A stretch of 64,000 nt of DNA from CAWAPS01 sp963783945 (GTDB lineage: Bacteria > Actinomycetota > Acidimicrobiia > Acidimicrobiales > Palsa-688). Under the pieces are notes generated by a model that had not been told where the DNA came from, made no database searches, and saw nothing but the letters and a program-made list of their open reading frames with translations. Shown here piece after piece: positions 9,002 to 17,116 of the stretch (the stretch's first letter is position 1; the number at the start of each line of letters is the position of its first letter). The position numbers and the translations under genes are program-made. The DNA lies in the NCBI GenBank assembly GCA_963783945.1, contig CAWAPS010000019.1, forward strand, positions 186,001 to 250,000, written 5' to 3'.

Positions 9002-10381
9002 CTAGGCCGGCCGGCCGGCGGTCCCCGGCCGCACGACCAGTCCGGCCATGCCGGCGGTGGGCAGCCGCACCACGAAGCGGGCCCCGCCCCCATCGGCCGC
9101 CTCGACGCTGACCGTGCCCCCGTGGGCGTCCACCAACTCCTTGACCACGGCCAGGCCGATACCGCTGCCGTCGGCGAAGCGGCCCGAGGAGCCGCGATAG
9201 AAGCGGTCCCACACCAGGTCCCGTTCGTCCTCCGGGATGCCGGGGCCGGTGTCGGAGACTTCCAGCACGGCATCGGTGATGTCGGTGAAGACCCGGATGG
9301 TGACCTTGCCGCCGGCGGGGGTGAACTTCGCGGCGTTGGAGAGCAGGTTGGCGGCCACCTGATGCAGCCGGTTGGCGTCACCGAGGACCGCCGTCGGCGG
9401 GAGCTCCTGCTCGACCTCGATGTTGGCCGCCCTGAAGCGCGAGGTCAACGAGTCGGCGGCGTCGGCGGCGACCCGTCCGAGGTCCAACGGGCACGGGTGA
9501 AGCTCGAGACCGGCGGCGTTGGCGGAAGCCAGTGTCTGCAGGTCCTCGACCATGCGACCGAGCCGCACGGCCTCCTCGTGCAACGAGGTCAGCGTCTGCG
9601 TGGTGGGGCTGGAGATACCGTCGGCGAGCGCCTCGGTTTCGGCCTGCATGATCGCCACCGGCGTGCGCAGCTCGTGGGCCACGTCGGCCACCAGCGCCCT
9701 CCTCAAGTGGTCCTCGCGCTCGAGCGATGCGGCCATGGCGTCGAACGCCCGGCCCAGCTCGCCCAGCTCTCCCGGGCCGGCCTGAGGACCCACCCGGGGG
9801 GTGCTGTCGCCGAGCCGCAAGGACCTGACGGCGCCCGACAGCCGGCGAATGGGCCGGACGACACCGCGTGCCACCAGGACGCCGACGATGAGGGCGCCCA
9901 GCACGGCCAGGCCGGCGCTCCAGCCGACCGCGCTCGCCAGGTCGGTGCGCAGGCGGCGATCGCTCGGGGTGACCCCGCCGGTCGGGAACCCGACGCTTAC
10001 GGTCCCCACCGACCTCCCGCCCACCGAGATGTTCTGGGTCACGGTCTCCGACTCCTTGTCGGCCGGGATGGGGGGACCGACGGTGAGGAGGGTCGTGCCG
10101 TCCTGGTTTTCGATGTGGACGGAGACGTCTGCCGGCCGGGCGAAGGCCGCGACCGGCCGGAGGTCGGCTCCGCTCCAGCCCGCGGCCGACTCGTACGAGT
10201 TGGCCGCCAGCATCGCAATCGCCGACGCGGTGTGCTGCCGGTCGGTTGCGGCCAGCCGGCCCACATTGTTCTGGTCGGCAATGAGCATGGCGACGGCGAA
10301 CACGGCGATGGCGAAGAGCGCCACACCGACGAACGCGGCGGCGAAGCGAGCCCCGAGCGGACCCAGCCGGCGGTTGGTCAC
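9002..10381 (-). CDS. Two-component sensor histidine kinase (BaeS-like)
   Basis: A 459-aa membrane histidine kinase. Layout: first membrane helix at residues 10-35, an extracytoplasmic sensor region to about 155, second helix about 155-175, a HAMP domain (VRPIRRLSGAV onward), a HisKA box with the phospho-acceptor His in VADVAHELRTPVAI, then HATPase_c with N box (NLLSNAAKF), G1 (DTGPGIPE) and G2 (GSGIGLAVVKE). It lies 7 bp downstream of the response-regulator gene on the same strand, so the two form one operon and a cognate pair. The signal sensed is not known. Confidence 0.95.
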   Translation of the reverse strand: MTNRRLGPLGARFAAAFVGVALFAIAVFAVAMLIADQNNVGRLAATDRQHTASAIAMLAANSYESAAGWSGADLRPVAAFARPADVSVHIENQDGTTLLTVGPPIPADKESETVTQNISVGGRSVGTVSVGFPTGGVTPSDRRLRTDLASAVGWSAGLAVLGALIVGVLVARGVVRPIRRLSGAVRSLRLGDSTPRVGPQAGPGELGELGRAFDAMAASLEREDHLRRALVADVAHELRTPVAIMQAETEALADGISSPTTQTLTSLHEEAVRLGRMVEDLQTLASANAAGLELHPCPLDLGRVAADAADSLTSRFRAANIEVEQELPPTAVLGDANRLHQVAANLLSNAAKFTPAGGKVTIRVFTDITDAVLEVSDTGPGIPEDERDLVWDRFYRGSSGRFADGSGIGLAVVKELVDAHGGTVSVEAADGGGARFVVRLPTAGMAGLVVRPGTAGRPA

Positions 10382-10388
10382 CTCGTTG

Positions 10389-11084
10389 TCAGTCCCGGCT
10401 CAATCCCAACCGGTAGCCCACGCTCAGAACAGTCTCGATGATCGGGGGATCCGAGGAGCCGGTCTCGAGCTTGCGCCGCAGGTTTTTCACGTGGGAATCG
10501 ACGGTACGTTCGTAGCCCTCGAACTCGTACCCTCGCACCCGGTTGATCAGTTCGTAGCGCGAGTAGACCCGTCCCGGCACCCGGGCCAGAGCGACGAGCA
10601 GCCCCCATTCTGTAGGAGTGAGCTCGACCGGCCGGCCGAAGACTTCGGCCCGGCGACGCTCCTCGTCGATCACCAGCTGGCCGTTTCCGTACGAGGCCGG
10701 GCCGCCGTCTTCCTCGTTGCCCCGGCCCCGGCGCAGGATGGCTTGCACCCGCAGCACCAGTTCCCTCGGGCTGAACGGTTTGGTGACGTAGTCGTCGGCC
10801 CCCAGCTCCAGCCCGGCGATGCGGTCCCGCTCGTCGCTGCGCGCCGTCAACATGAGAATCGGGACGTCGGAACGGGCCCGTAGCTCCGACGCCACTTCCT
10901 CCCCTGGCACATCCGGGAGCCCCAGATCCAGGATCACCAGATCCGGAGTGCCCTTGGCCGCGTGGTTGAGCGCCTCCGCTCCGGAACCGGTCGAGAAGAC
11001 CTCAAGGCCCTCTCGTTCGAGATAGGTACGGACCAGCTCCCGGAGCTTGTACTCGTCCTCGACGACCATCACCGTCTGCGCCAA
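10389..11084 (-). CDS. OmpR-family response regulator
   Basis: A 231-aa DNA-binding response regulator. The receiver domain has the acidic pair in VVEDE, the phospho-acceptor Asp in VILDLGLPD, Thr in LMLTAR and Lys in YVTKPF. The C-terminal winged helix shows LTPTEWGLLVAL and RTVDSHVKNLRRKL. The frame is open to 11186, but the extra residues are unlike the family. The TTG at 11084 gives MAQTVMVVEDE and has GGAGGTG 6 nt upstream, so I take it as the start. It is divergent from the baeRF gene. A tandem 11-bp-phased operator at 11148-11175 lies in the shared promoter region, consistent with autoregulation. Confidence 0.95.
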   Translation of the reverse strand: MAQTVMVVEDEYKLRELVRTYLEREGLEVFSTGSGAEALNHAAKGTPDLVILDLGLPDVPGEEVASELRARSDVPILMLTARSDERDRIAGLELGADDYVTKPFSPRELVLRVQAILRRGRGNEEDGGPASYGNGQLVIDEERRRAEVFGRPVELTPTEWGLLVALARVPGRVYSRYELINRVRGYEFEGYERTVDSHVKNLRRKLETGSSDPPIIETVLSVGYRLGLSRD

Positions 11085-11147
11085 CGCATCCACCTCCGCT
11101 ACCAGTATCCGCGACCTGGCCCTCCGCGTGCTGTGGAAGTGCCGGAT

Positions 11148-11175
11148 CTCCACAACATCTCCATGTCGCCTCGAC
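11148..11175 (+). promoter_or_regulatory. Tandem operator copy 1 (putative response-regulator box)
   Basis: Three hexamers, CTCCAC (11148), CTCCAT (11159) and CTCGAC (11170), are spaced exactly 11 bp apart. This is the geometry of direct-repeat sites bound by OmpR/PhoB-family regulators. The site lies between the divergent response-regulator and baeRF starts. Two further copies occur at 12465-12514 and 61132-61159. Confidence 0.65.
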
Positions 11176-11232
11176 CCGCATCTCACGCCCTCGGGTTGTA
11201 GTGGGGCCGGAAACAGCCCCTCTGGAGGACCC

Positions 11233-12474
11233 GTGTCCGTCTATCACTGTCCCCTCTGCCCAGTCGTCTTCGAGGATCCCACCGAGGTGGAATGGCACGT
11301 CCGCGAGGAGCATCGTTCGCGCTCGGGGGACGAGGCGGACTTGCGGCTGGAGCTGGCCGCCGACGCCGGCCATCTGGACTGGGGCCGACTGGAAACCCTG
11401 AGGGCGGCGTCGGGCAGTCCGTCGGTGTCGCTGCTGCTTTCCACCACGCCGGCGTCGTCGATGACGGTGGTCGACGTCACCCGGCTGCGGCAACTCGCCG
11501 ACCGGGCCCGCCGCCGGCTTCCGGCGGAACCGGGCCAGGCGACGGTGGCCCCGACCGTGGCCCGGCGCATATCCACGGCGGTGGCGGCCGCAGAAGGGTC
11601 GGCCACCGATCGAGGCCTGGCCATCCTGGTCAACCTGCGCCAGATCGCCATTGTGACCCTCCCCTTCGAACCGCGGGACCGGGCCGTGGTAGATCAGGCG
11701 TTTGCCACCCGTGATCTCGAGTACGCCCTACGCCGCTATCCCCCCTATCGGGTGCTGGTGCTCGACCGTCCGCCGCGCCTGCTGGAGGGCCGGGGACGCC
11801 AGCTCTCCGAGATAGCGGAGATAGACCTGAACAGGTCCGAGGGAGCCGGCCCTCCGCCGGAGTACGGCCGGCGGGGCTACGAGGAACGCGACGCTGAATG
11901 GCTGCTCGCCCGCCAGGTCCGATCCTACGGCGACCTTCCGCTGGTGGTGCTCGGAGATCCCCGCCGGGTGGCCGAGTTCCGCGAGAGAACCAGCCACGGT
12001 CCGGCCATCATCGCCGAAGGCCCCCGACCCCGGGGCCGGGGCCGGGACGCGTCGTGGGCCGCCGTCGCCGAGCACGCACTCGACGAATGGCACAAGAACC
12101 AGCAGAGTAAGGCGGTGGCGGACCTCGATCTGGCCCAGAGCCGCGACGAGATCGGCTGGGGCCTGGTCTCCGCCTGGCACGCCGTGAGCACCCGGGCCGC
12201 CGATCGGCTCTGGGTAGAGCACGACTTCGCCCGCCCGGGCCGGATCACTCCCGGGGTCGCTGGGGTGGAGACGACAGGCGATCCCGCCGAGCCAGGCGCC
12301 ATCGACGACCTGGTCGACGCCTTGATCACCAGGGCCGCTAACTACGGAGTTCCGGTGGACCTGCTTGACGCTGGGACGTTGAACCGGCTCGAGCCCGTAG
12401 CGGCCCGGGTCCCGGTGGCCAGCCCGAATTCGCCCTGCAGATCCCCAGAGATCACGGTGGTTGTATCCACATGA
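11233..12474 (+). CDS. C2H2 zinc finger fused to baeRF (bacterial eRF1-like) protein
   Basis: A 413-aa protein. The GTG at 11233 has GGAGG a few bases upstream. The first 26 residues form a canonical zinc finger, C-X2-C-X12-H-X4-H (HCPLCPVVF ... WHVREEH). The rest resembles the bacterial archaeo-eukaryotic release factor (baeRF) family, with an N-terminal domain (VSLLLSTTPASSMTVVDVTRLRQL), a central RGLAILVN segment and a C-terminal domain ending with VPVDLLDAGTLNRLEPVAA. Such proteins are proposed to act in ribosome rescue or hibernation, but this is not proven. It is divergent from the BaeSR-like operon and shares its operator. The baeRF assignment is by resemblance only. Confidence 0.7.
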   Translation: MSVYHCPLCPVVFEDPTEVEWHVREEHRSRSGDEADLRLELAADAGHLDWGRLETLRAASGSPSVSLLLSTTPASSMTVVDVTRLRQLADRARRRLPAEPGQATVAPTVARRISTAVAAAEGSATDRGLAILVNLRQIAIVTLPFEPRDRAVVDQAFATRDLEYALRRYPPYRVLVLDRPPRLLEGRGRQLSEIAEIDLNRSEGAGPPPEYGRRGYEERDAEWLLARQVRSYGDLPLVVLGDPRRVAEFRERTSHGPAIIAEGPRPRGRGRDASWAAVAEHALDEWHKNQQSKAVADLDLAQSRDEIGWGLVSAWHAVSTRAADRLWVEHDFARPGRITPGVAGVETTGDPAEPGAIDDLVDALITRAANYGVPVDLLDAGTLNRLEPVAARVPVASPNSPCRSPEITVVVST

Positions 12475-12514
12475 TCTCCACGCCGTCTCCATACCGCCTC
12501 CACATGCTGTGCAC
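12465..12514 (+). promoter_or_regulatory. Tandem operator copy 2 (five phased hexamers)
   Basis: Hexamers ATCCAC (12465), CTCCAC (12476), CTCCAT (12487), CTCCAC (12498) and GTGCAC (12509) follow each other at an exact 11-bp period. The core matches copy 1 and copy 3. It overlaps the 3' end of the baeRF gene and lies about 175 bp upstream of the leader ORF and FAD oxidase gene. It is the best-preserved of the three copies. Confidence 0.68.
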
Positions 12515-12690
12515 GAGCCGAATCTTGGATGCAAGCCGAAGTCTGGGAGGCCCGAGGACTTTCACAGCATCCGTGGCGGGATGGCGGACCCCCGGTGACG
12601 AGTCGGCGCACCCCGACCCGGCGGCGGGGGTCCCGCCGACGCCCCGACCAGCTTCACCGCTGAGTCGCAGTACCCACCAAGGAGCATGCC

Positions 12691-12732
12691 ATGAGTCTTG
12701 AGGCCGTCGACGAGAAAAAGGACCGGCGATGA
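12691..12732 (+). CDS. 13-aa leader ORF overlapping the FAD oxidase start
   Basis: ATG at 12691 opens a 13-codon frame (MSLEAVDEKKDRR) with AAGGAG upstream. Its TGA overlaps the ATG of the FAD oxidase (ATGA at 12729). The oxidase has no better ribosome site of its own, so translation is probably coupled to this micro-ORF. It is charged and shows no obvious attenuation codons. Confidence 0.5.
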   Translation: MSLEAVDEKKDRR

Positions 12733-14105
12733 CCAGGCCAACGATCGACCAGTTGCGCGAGCAGGTCAGGGCGCCGGTCGTTGTAGCCGGCGACGCCGGA
12801 TATGACGATGCGAGAACGGTGCACAACGGCATGTTCGATCGTCATCCCCTGGTGATCGTGCGGGCCGAGCAGGTGGCCGACGTGATCGGCGCGGTGAACT
12901 TCGCCCGAGATGCCGGGCTCGATCTTTCCGTCAAGGGGGGCGGGCACAGCGCCCCGGGCTTCGGCAGCAACGACGGCGGCGTGGTCATAGACCTGTCGTC
13001 AATGCGCCATGTGCACGTCGACCCCTGGACGCGGCGGGCCTATGCCGGAGGCGGGGCGACGTGGGGCGACTTCAACTACGCCACCCACGCCTACGGGCTC
13101 GCCACTACCGGGGGCATCGTTTCCACCACCGGCATCGGGGGACTGACGCTCGGCGGGGGGATCGGCTACCTGTCGCGAGGTTTCGGCCTCACCATCGACA
13201 ATCTGGTGTCGGCCGAGGTCGTGACGGCGGAAGGGGAAGTGCTGACCGCCACCAGCGATAACCACGCCGATCTGTTCTGGGCCCTGCGTGGGGGCGGCGG
13301 CAACTTCGGGGTGGTCACGTCCTTCGAGTACCAGCTGCATCCGGTCTCGGACGTGTACGCCGGTCTGTTCTTTTACGAGCTGGAAGCGGCCGGCGACCTT
13401 CTTCGCTTCTTCAGGGAGTTCATCTGCGACGCGCCCGAGGAGTACGGGGCGTTCCCGGCTTTCCAGATCGCCCCCCCGCTGGAGTTCATCCCCGCCGAGC
13501 GTCACGGCGAGACCTTCTGCGTGGCCGTGGTGCATTGGACCGGACCGATGGAACGGGGCGAGGCGGCCATGAAGCCCTTCCGCGAGCTGGCGCCGGTAGT
13601 AGCAGAGATGGTCGCTCGCCTGCCGTACCCGGCTCTCAATTCGGCGTTCGACGCCCTGTTCCCCAAGGGCATCCGCAGCTACTGGAAGGGCAGCTTCGTC
13701 ACCGAGCTCACCGACGCCGCCATCGACGCCCACCTGACCCACGGACCCAAGGTGCCCGAGGTGAGCTGCACCATGCACCTCTATCCCATCAACGGGGCGT
13801 GCCACCGGGTCGGGGCCGGCGACACGGCATTCGGCTACCGTCATGCCAACTTCGCCACCGTCATCCTCTCGGCCTGGAACGATCCTGAGGCGGACGGTGA
13901 CCGCATCCAATGGGTGCGCGACTACTACGAAGCCATCGCCCCCCACTCCGAGCCGGGCGGGTACGTCAACTTCATGGCGGATGACGACCAGGCGAAGGTG
14001 GCGGCGAACTACGGGGCCAACTACGGCCGACTCACCCGGATCAAACGGGTGTACGACCCGGACAACCTGTTCCATCTCAATCAGAACATCCCTCCCGTTT
14101 CCTGA
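12729..14105 (+). CDS. FAD-linked oxidase (berberine-bridge enzyme family)
   Basis: A 458-aa flavoprotein of the FAD_binding_4 plus BBE type, whose members oxidise alcohols, sugars or alkaloid-like substrates with oxygen. The FAD-anchoring segment is LSVKGGGHSAPGF, where His is the usual covalent flavin attachment site. TGIGGLTLGGGIGYLSR and ALRGGGGNFGVVTSFEY follow, and the C-terminal BBE motif is YDPDNLFHLNQNI. No signal peptide is seen, so it is probably cytoplasmic. It is preceded by the leader ORF and operator copy 2, which suggests control by the nearby response regulator. Confidence 0.9.
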   Translation: MTRPTIDQLREQVRAPVVVAGDAGYDDARTVHNGMFDRHPLVIVRAEQVADVIGAVNFARDAGLDLSVKGGGHSAPGFGSNDGGVVIDLSSMRHVHVDPWTRRAYAGGGATWGDFNYATHAYGLATTGGIVSTTGIGGLTLGGGIGYLSRGFGLTIDNLVSAEVVTAEGEVLTATSDNHADLFWALRGGGGNFGVVTSFEYQLHPVSDVYAGLFFYELEAAGDLLRFFREFICDAPEEYGAFPAFQIAPPLEFIPAERHGETFCVAVVHWTGPMERGEAAMKPFRELAPVVAEMVARLPYPALNSAFDALFPKGIRSYWKGSFVTELTDAAIDAHLTHGPKVPEVSCTMHLYPINGACHRVGAGDTAFGYRHANFATVILSAWNDPEADGDRIQWVRDYYEAIAPHSEPGGYVNFMADDDQAKVAANYGANYGRLTRIKRVYDPDNLFHLNQNIPPVS

Positions 14106-14286
14106 GCTCCTTTATCCGGTATCCGGCTGGTCCGCTGAAAGGGGGGTCGGTAGGCGCGGTCTACGATTCGCGGCATGCTCCCGGTACGGAGTTCGAGGTG
14201 GTAGAGACCGGGTCGGGCTGGAAACTCGCTGACGCGTGGGTGGGCATGGCCGACCGGGCAGCAGGCCGGGCGGTAGGCGGGTGGGG

Positions 14287-15768
14287 ATGACAGCTCGGGT
14301 CGACCCCCGCACCCCAGTTCTGGTTGGGGTAGGCCAGGTCAACGACAACACCACAGAGGCCCCCGAACCGGTCGCCTTGCTGGCCGAAGCAGCCCGGCGA
14401 GCCGTGGTTGACAGTGGCAAGGGCCGGCTGGTGGCGGCTATCGACTCGATCCGGGTGGTCAACCTACTGTCGTGGAGGTACCGGGACCCGGCCGCCCTGG
14501 TCGCCGCCCGGATCGGGGCCCGCCCCCGCCACACCTCCTACTCCACTGAGGGCGGCCAGTCACCCCAGGCGATGCTGGACCGGGCGGCCAGTGATATCCA
14601 GGCGGGCCGGGCCGATGTGATCCTGGTGGGCGGGGCCGAGGCGTGGCGCACCCGGATGGCCTACCGCAAGCGCGGGAGGCGACCCGACTGGACCAGCCAG
14701 CCCGACGACGCGGCGCCAAGCGAGATCGAGGGGGTGGAGCTGAACATGGTCAATGACGTGGAGCGGGAACGGGGCGTGTACATGCCCGTCCAGGTCTATC
14801 CGATGTTCGAAACCGCCCTGCGCCACGCCGCGGGCCGTCCGCTCGAGCAGCACACCCGGCAGATCGCCGGGTTGTGGGCGCGGTTCAGTCAGGTGGCTGC
14901 CACCAATCCATACGCAGCCCTCCCCCGAGCCCGGAGCGGCGAGGCCATCGCCGCCGCCGGACCGGACAACCGCATGATCGGCTATCCGTACACCAAGCTG
15001 ATGAACTCCAACAACAGCGTCAACCAAGCCGCCGCTCTTCTGCTTTGCTCGCTCGACCGGGCCCGGTCGCTCGGTATCGCCGACGATCGCCTGGTTTTTC
15101 CTCACGGCGGCAGCGAGGCCATGGACACCCCCTACGTCTCCAACCGCGGCGACCTGTCCTCCTCGCCCGCTATCCGGGCCGCCGGGAGGGCACTGTTCGA
15201 CGCGGTCGGGACAGGCGTGGACGAGATCGCCCACGTCGACGTCTACTCCTGCTTCCCCTCGGCGGTGCAGGTGGCGGTGAGCGAGCTCGGACTCGACCCC
15301 GATCGCCAACTGACGGTCACCGGCGGTCTCACCTTCGCCGGCGGGCCGTGGAACAACTACGTCACCCACTCGATCGCCACCATGGTCGGCGTGCTGCGCC
15401 ATGATCCGGGAAGCCTGGGGCTGTGCTCTGCCAACGGTGGCTTGCTGACCAAGCACGCTCTCGGGATCTACTCCAGCCGCCCGGGCACCCGGGAGTTCCG
15501 GGTGGTAAAGCCGGAGGTGCCGGGCGGCCCGTCGGTGCGTCCGGTCGTCGAACGCGACGTCGTCGGGCCGGCCGTGATCGAGGCATACACCGTCATGCAC
15601 GACGGGGAAGGCCGGCCCGCGGCCGCGATCGTCACCGCGTTGCTTCCCGACGGCTCGCGGACCTGGCGCACCTCAGACCGCGCTGACGTCCTGGCGGCCA
15701 TGACTCAGGAGGAGTTCTGCGGGCGATGCGTCGAACTGATCACCGATGGCGGGTTCGCGATGAACTGA
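14287..15768 (+). CDS. Thiolase-superfamily protein (SCP-x/acetyl-CoA acetyltransferase-like)
   Basis: A 493-aa protein of the thiolase fold. ATG 14287 gives MTARVDPRTPVLVGVGQV, a normal N-terminus; the frame is open further upstream without support. Thiolase landmarks include GRADVILVGGAEAW, NSNNSVNQAAALLLCS, VDVYSCFPSAVQVA and LCSANGGLLTKHALGIYS. At the place of the N-terminal nucleophilic Cys, the sequence reads STEGGQSPQ with Gly instead. It therefore resembles the SCP2-thiolase-like group that lacks this residue, and classical acyl transfer is doubtful. A C-terminal segment of about 100 residues looks like an extra beta-rich domain. Role probably in lipid or steroid metabolism (inference). 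Confidence 0.82.
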   Translation: MTARVDPRTPVLVGVGQVNDNTTEAPEPVALLAEAARRAVVDSGKGRLVAAIDSIRVVNLLSWRYRDPAALVAARIGARPRHTSYSTEGGQSPQAMLDRAASDIQAGRADVILVGGAEAWRTRMAYRKRGRRPDWTSQPDDAAPSEIEGVELNMVNDVERERGVYMPVQVYPMFETALRHAAGRPLEQHTRQIAGLWARFSQVAATNPYAALPRARSGEAIAAAGPDNRMIGYPYTKLMNSNNSVNQAAALLLCSLDRARSLGIADDRLVFPHGGSEAMDTPYVSNRGDLSSSPAIRAAGRALFDAVGTGVDEIAHVDVYSCFPSAVQVAVSELGLDPDRQLTVTGGLTFAGGPWNNYVTHSIATMVGVLRHDPGSLGLCSANGGLLTKHALGIYSSRPGTREFRVVKPEVPGGPSVRPVVERDVVGPAVIEAYTVMHDGEGRPAAAIVTALLPDGSRTWRTSDRADVLAAMTQEEFCGRCVELITDGGFAMN

Positions 15769-15781
15769 CGCCCGGGACCGG

Positions 15782-15797
15782 CCCGGTCATGACCGGG
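15782..15797. terminator. 16-bp perfect palindrome between convergent genes
   Basis: CCCGGTCATGACCGGG is a perfect palindrome located between the thiolase-like gene and bsaP, and it contains the bsaP stop codon. It may act as a short bidirectional terminator stem; there is no T-run. Confidence 0.35.
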
Positions 15798-15987
15798 GTT
15801 CGATCGGTCCGTGGTCGCGGCATCGGGCGGTCCAGCCTGTGGGGATGATCACCACACGGAGCCGCCGGCCGCACTCCGGGCAGTATCTGGGCGGTTCGTA
15901 CTCCCCCTGGCACCCGCCTCCGGTGGGGCAGTCCGAGCCGACCCGCCCGCATCCTCGACAGTGAAAGGCGCCGGGGCCCGAGCTCAC
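15787..15987 (-). CDS. bsaP: Biotin synthase auxiliary protein BsaP
   Basis: A 66-aa protein that starts with a GTG overlapping the bioB stop (GTGA at 15984-15987), so it is translationally coupled to bioB. It has several cysteine pairs (FHCRGCG, CPTGGGC, YCPECGRR) and ends with the conserved IIPTGWTARCRDHG block typical of the actinobacterial BsaP family. BsaP is known in mycobacteria as a small partner that helps biotin synthase use or repair its iron-sulfur clusters. The combination of position, size and motif makes the call solid. Confidence 0.88.
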   Translation of the reverse strand: MSSGPGAFHCRGCGRVGSDCPTGGGCQGEYEPPRYCPECGRRLRVVIIPTGWTARCRDHGPIEPRS

Positions 15988-17021
15988 AGGACCCGGGAGA
16001 GCGCCCCGATCGGCATTCGCAGGTCCTCGAGCATGGTGAGATCGGCGGCCGGACTGCGCCCCAGGGTGGTGAGATAGTTGCCAACGATCAGGGCGTTTAT
16101 GCCGGCGGTCATCCCCATGGCTTGCAGCTCGCCGAGGGTCAGCTCCCGGCCGCCTGCGTAGCGGAGGATCACGCCGGGGAGCCCCAACCGGAAGAGGGCT
16201 ATCCACCGGATGGCGTCGAGGGGCCGCAACGGCTTGCGGATGGCCAGAGGAGTACCGGGTCGGGGGTCGAGGAAGTTGACCGGCACCTCGGCCGGCTCCA
16301 GCTCGGCGAGCTCGCCGATCAGTTGGAGTCGTTGGGCGTCGCTCTCCCCCATACCGAGCAGGACCCCGCAGCACAGCTCCATCCCCGCCATCTTGACGAA
16401 CCCGCAAGTATCACGTCGCTCGTCCCAGGTGTGGGTGGTGACGATCTGCGGGAAGAAAGACCGGGCCGTCTCCAGGTTGTGGTTGTAGCGGTGAACCCCG
16501 CCCGCGGCCAGCCGCCGGGCCTGGGATTCGTCCAGTATCCCGGCCGATACCGCGACATTGAGCCCGGTGGTCTGGCGCACCAGAGGGACCAGCTCCAGCA
16601 GCCGGCCCATCGTCCGCTCGTCGGGCCCGCGCACCGCCAGCACGAGGCAGAACTCGCTGGCACCGAGAGCCGCCGTCTCCCGAGCCGCCCCGAGCACCTC
16701 CTCGGTGTCGAGGAACGGAGTGGCGAGGACAGGCGTGTCGAAGCGGGCGGACTGGGCGCAGAAGTGGCAATCCTCCGGGCACCCTCCCGTCTTGGCCGAC
16801 AGGATCCCCTCCACCTCGACGGTGTCGCCGCACCAGGCCAGGCGTACCTCGTGGGCCAGGGCGGCGATGGAGGGAACCATGGCATCCGGAACGGCGGCCA
16901 GCTCGGCCAGCTGCCCTGGGGCCAGCCGTTCGCGACCCACCACCAGCTGGTCGCGCGCCGAGGCGATGACGTCGAGAGTGGCGGCCGGAAACACGGTTGG
17001 ACATGGTAGCCAGGCGGGCAT
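15984..17021 (-). CDS. bioB: Biotin synthase
   Basis: A radical-SAM enzyme of about 345 aa that inserts sulfur into dethiobiotin. The radical-SAM motif CxxxCxxC is seen as GCPEDCHFCAQS, followed by SEFCLVLAVRG, YNHNLETARSFFP and NFLDPRPGTPL. The frame is open to 17219, but that would overlap the upstream GNAT gene; ATG 17021 (MPAWLPCPTVF) gives the usual length. No bioA, bioD or bioF is in the window, so the rest of the pathway must be elsewhere or biotin precursors are imported. It is followed directly by bsaP. Confidence 0.96.
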   Translation of the reverse strand: MPAWLPCPTVFPAATLDVIASARDQLVVGRERLAPGQLAELAAVPDAMVPSIAALAHEVRLAWCGDTVEVEGILSAKTGGCPEDCHFCAQSARFDTPVLATPFLDTEEVLGAARETAALGASEFCLVLAVRGPDERTMGRLLELVPLVRQTTGLNVAVSAGILDESQARRLAAGGVHRYNHNLETARSFFPQIVTTHTWDERRDTCGFVKMAGMELCCGVLLGMGESDAQRLQLIGELAELEPAEVPVNFLDPRPGTPLAIRKPLRPLDAIRWIALFRLGLPGVILRYAGGRELTLGELQAMGMTAGINALIVGNYLTTLGRSPAADLTMLEDLRMPIGALSRVL

Positions 17022-17116
17022 CGCCGGAACGAGACGTTCTAACCCCGTGGGCGCGGGCAGTTCTGCGACCCGTTCAAGCCGCGCCGGCCGCTTGGTGGGA
17101 CGGCCGCCCCGTCGGG

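Noticed and set aside
9122..10441. 439-aa plus-strand open frame opposite the histidine kinase
   Set aside because: Antisense to H, N and G boxes of a real kinase; Gly/Arg-rich.
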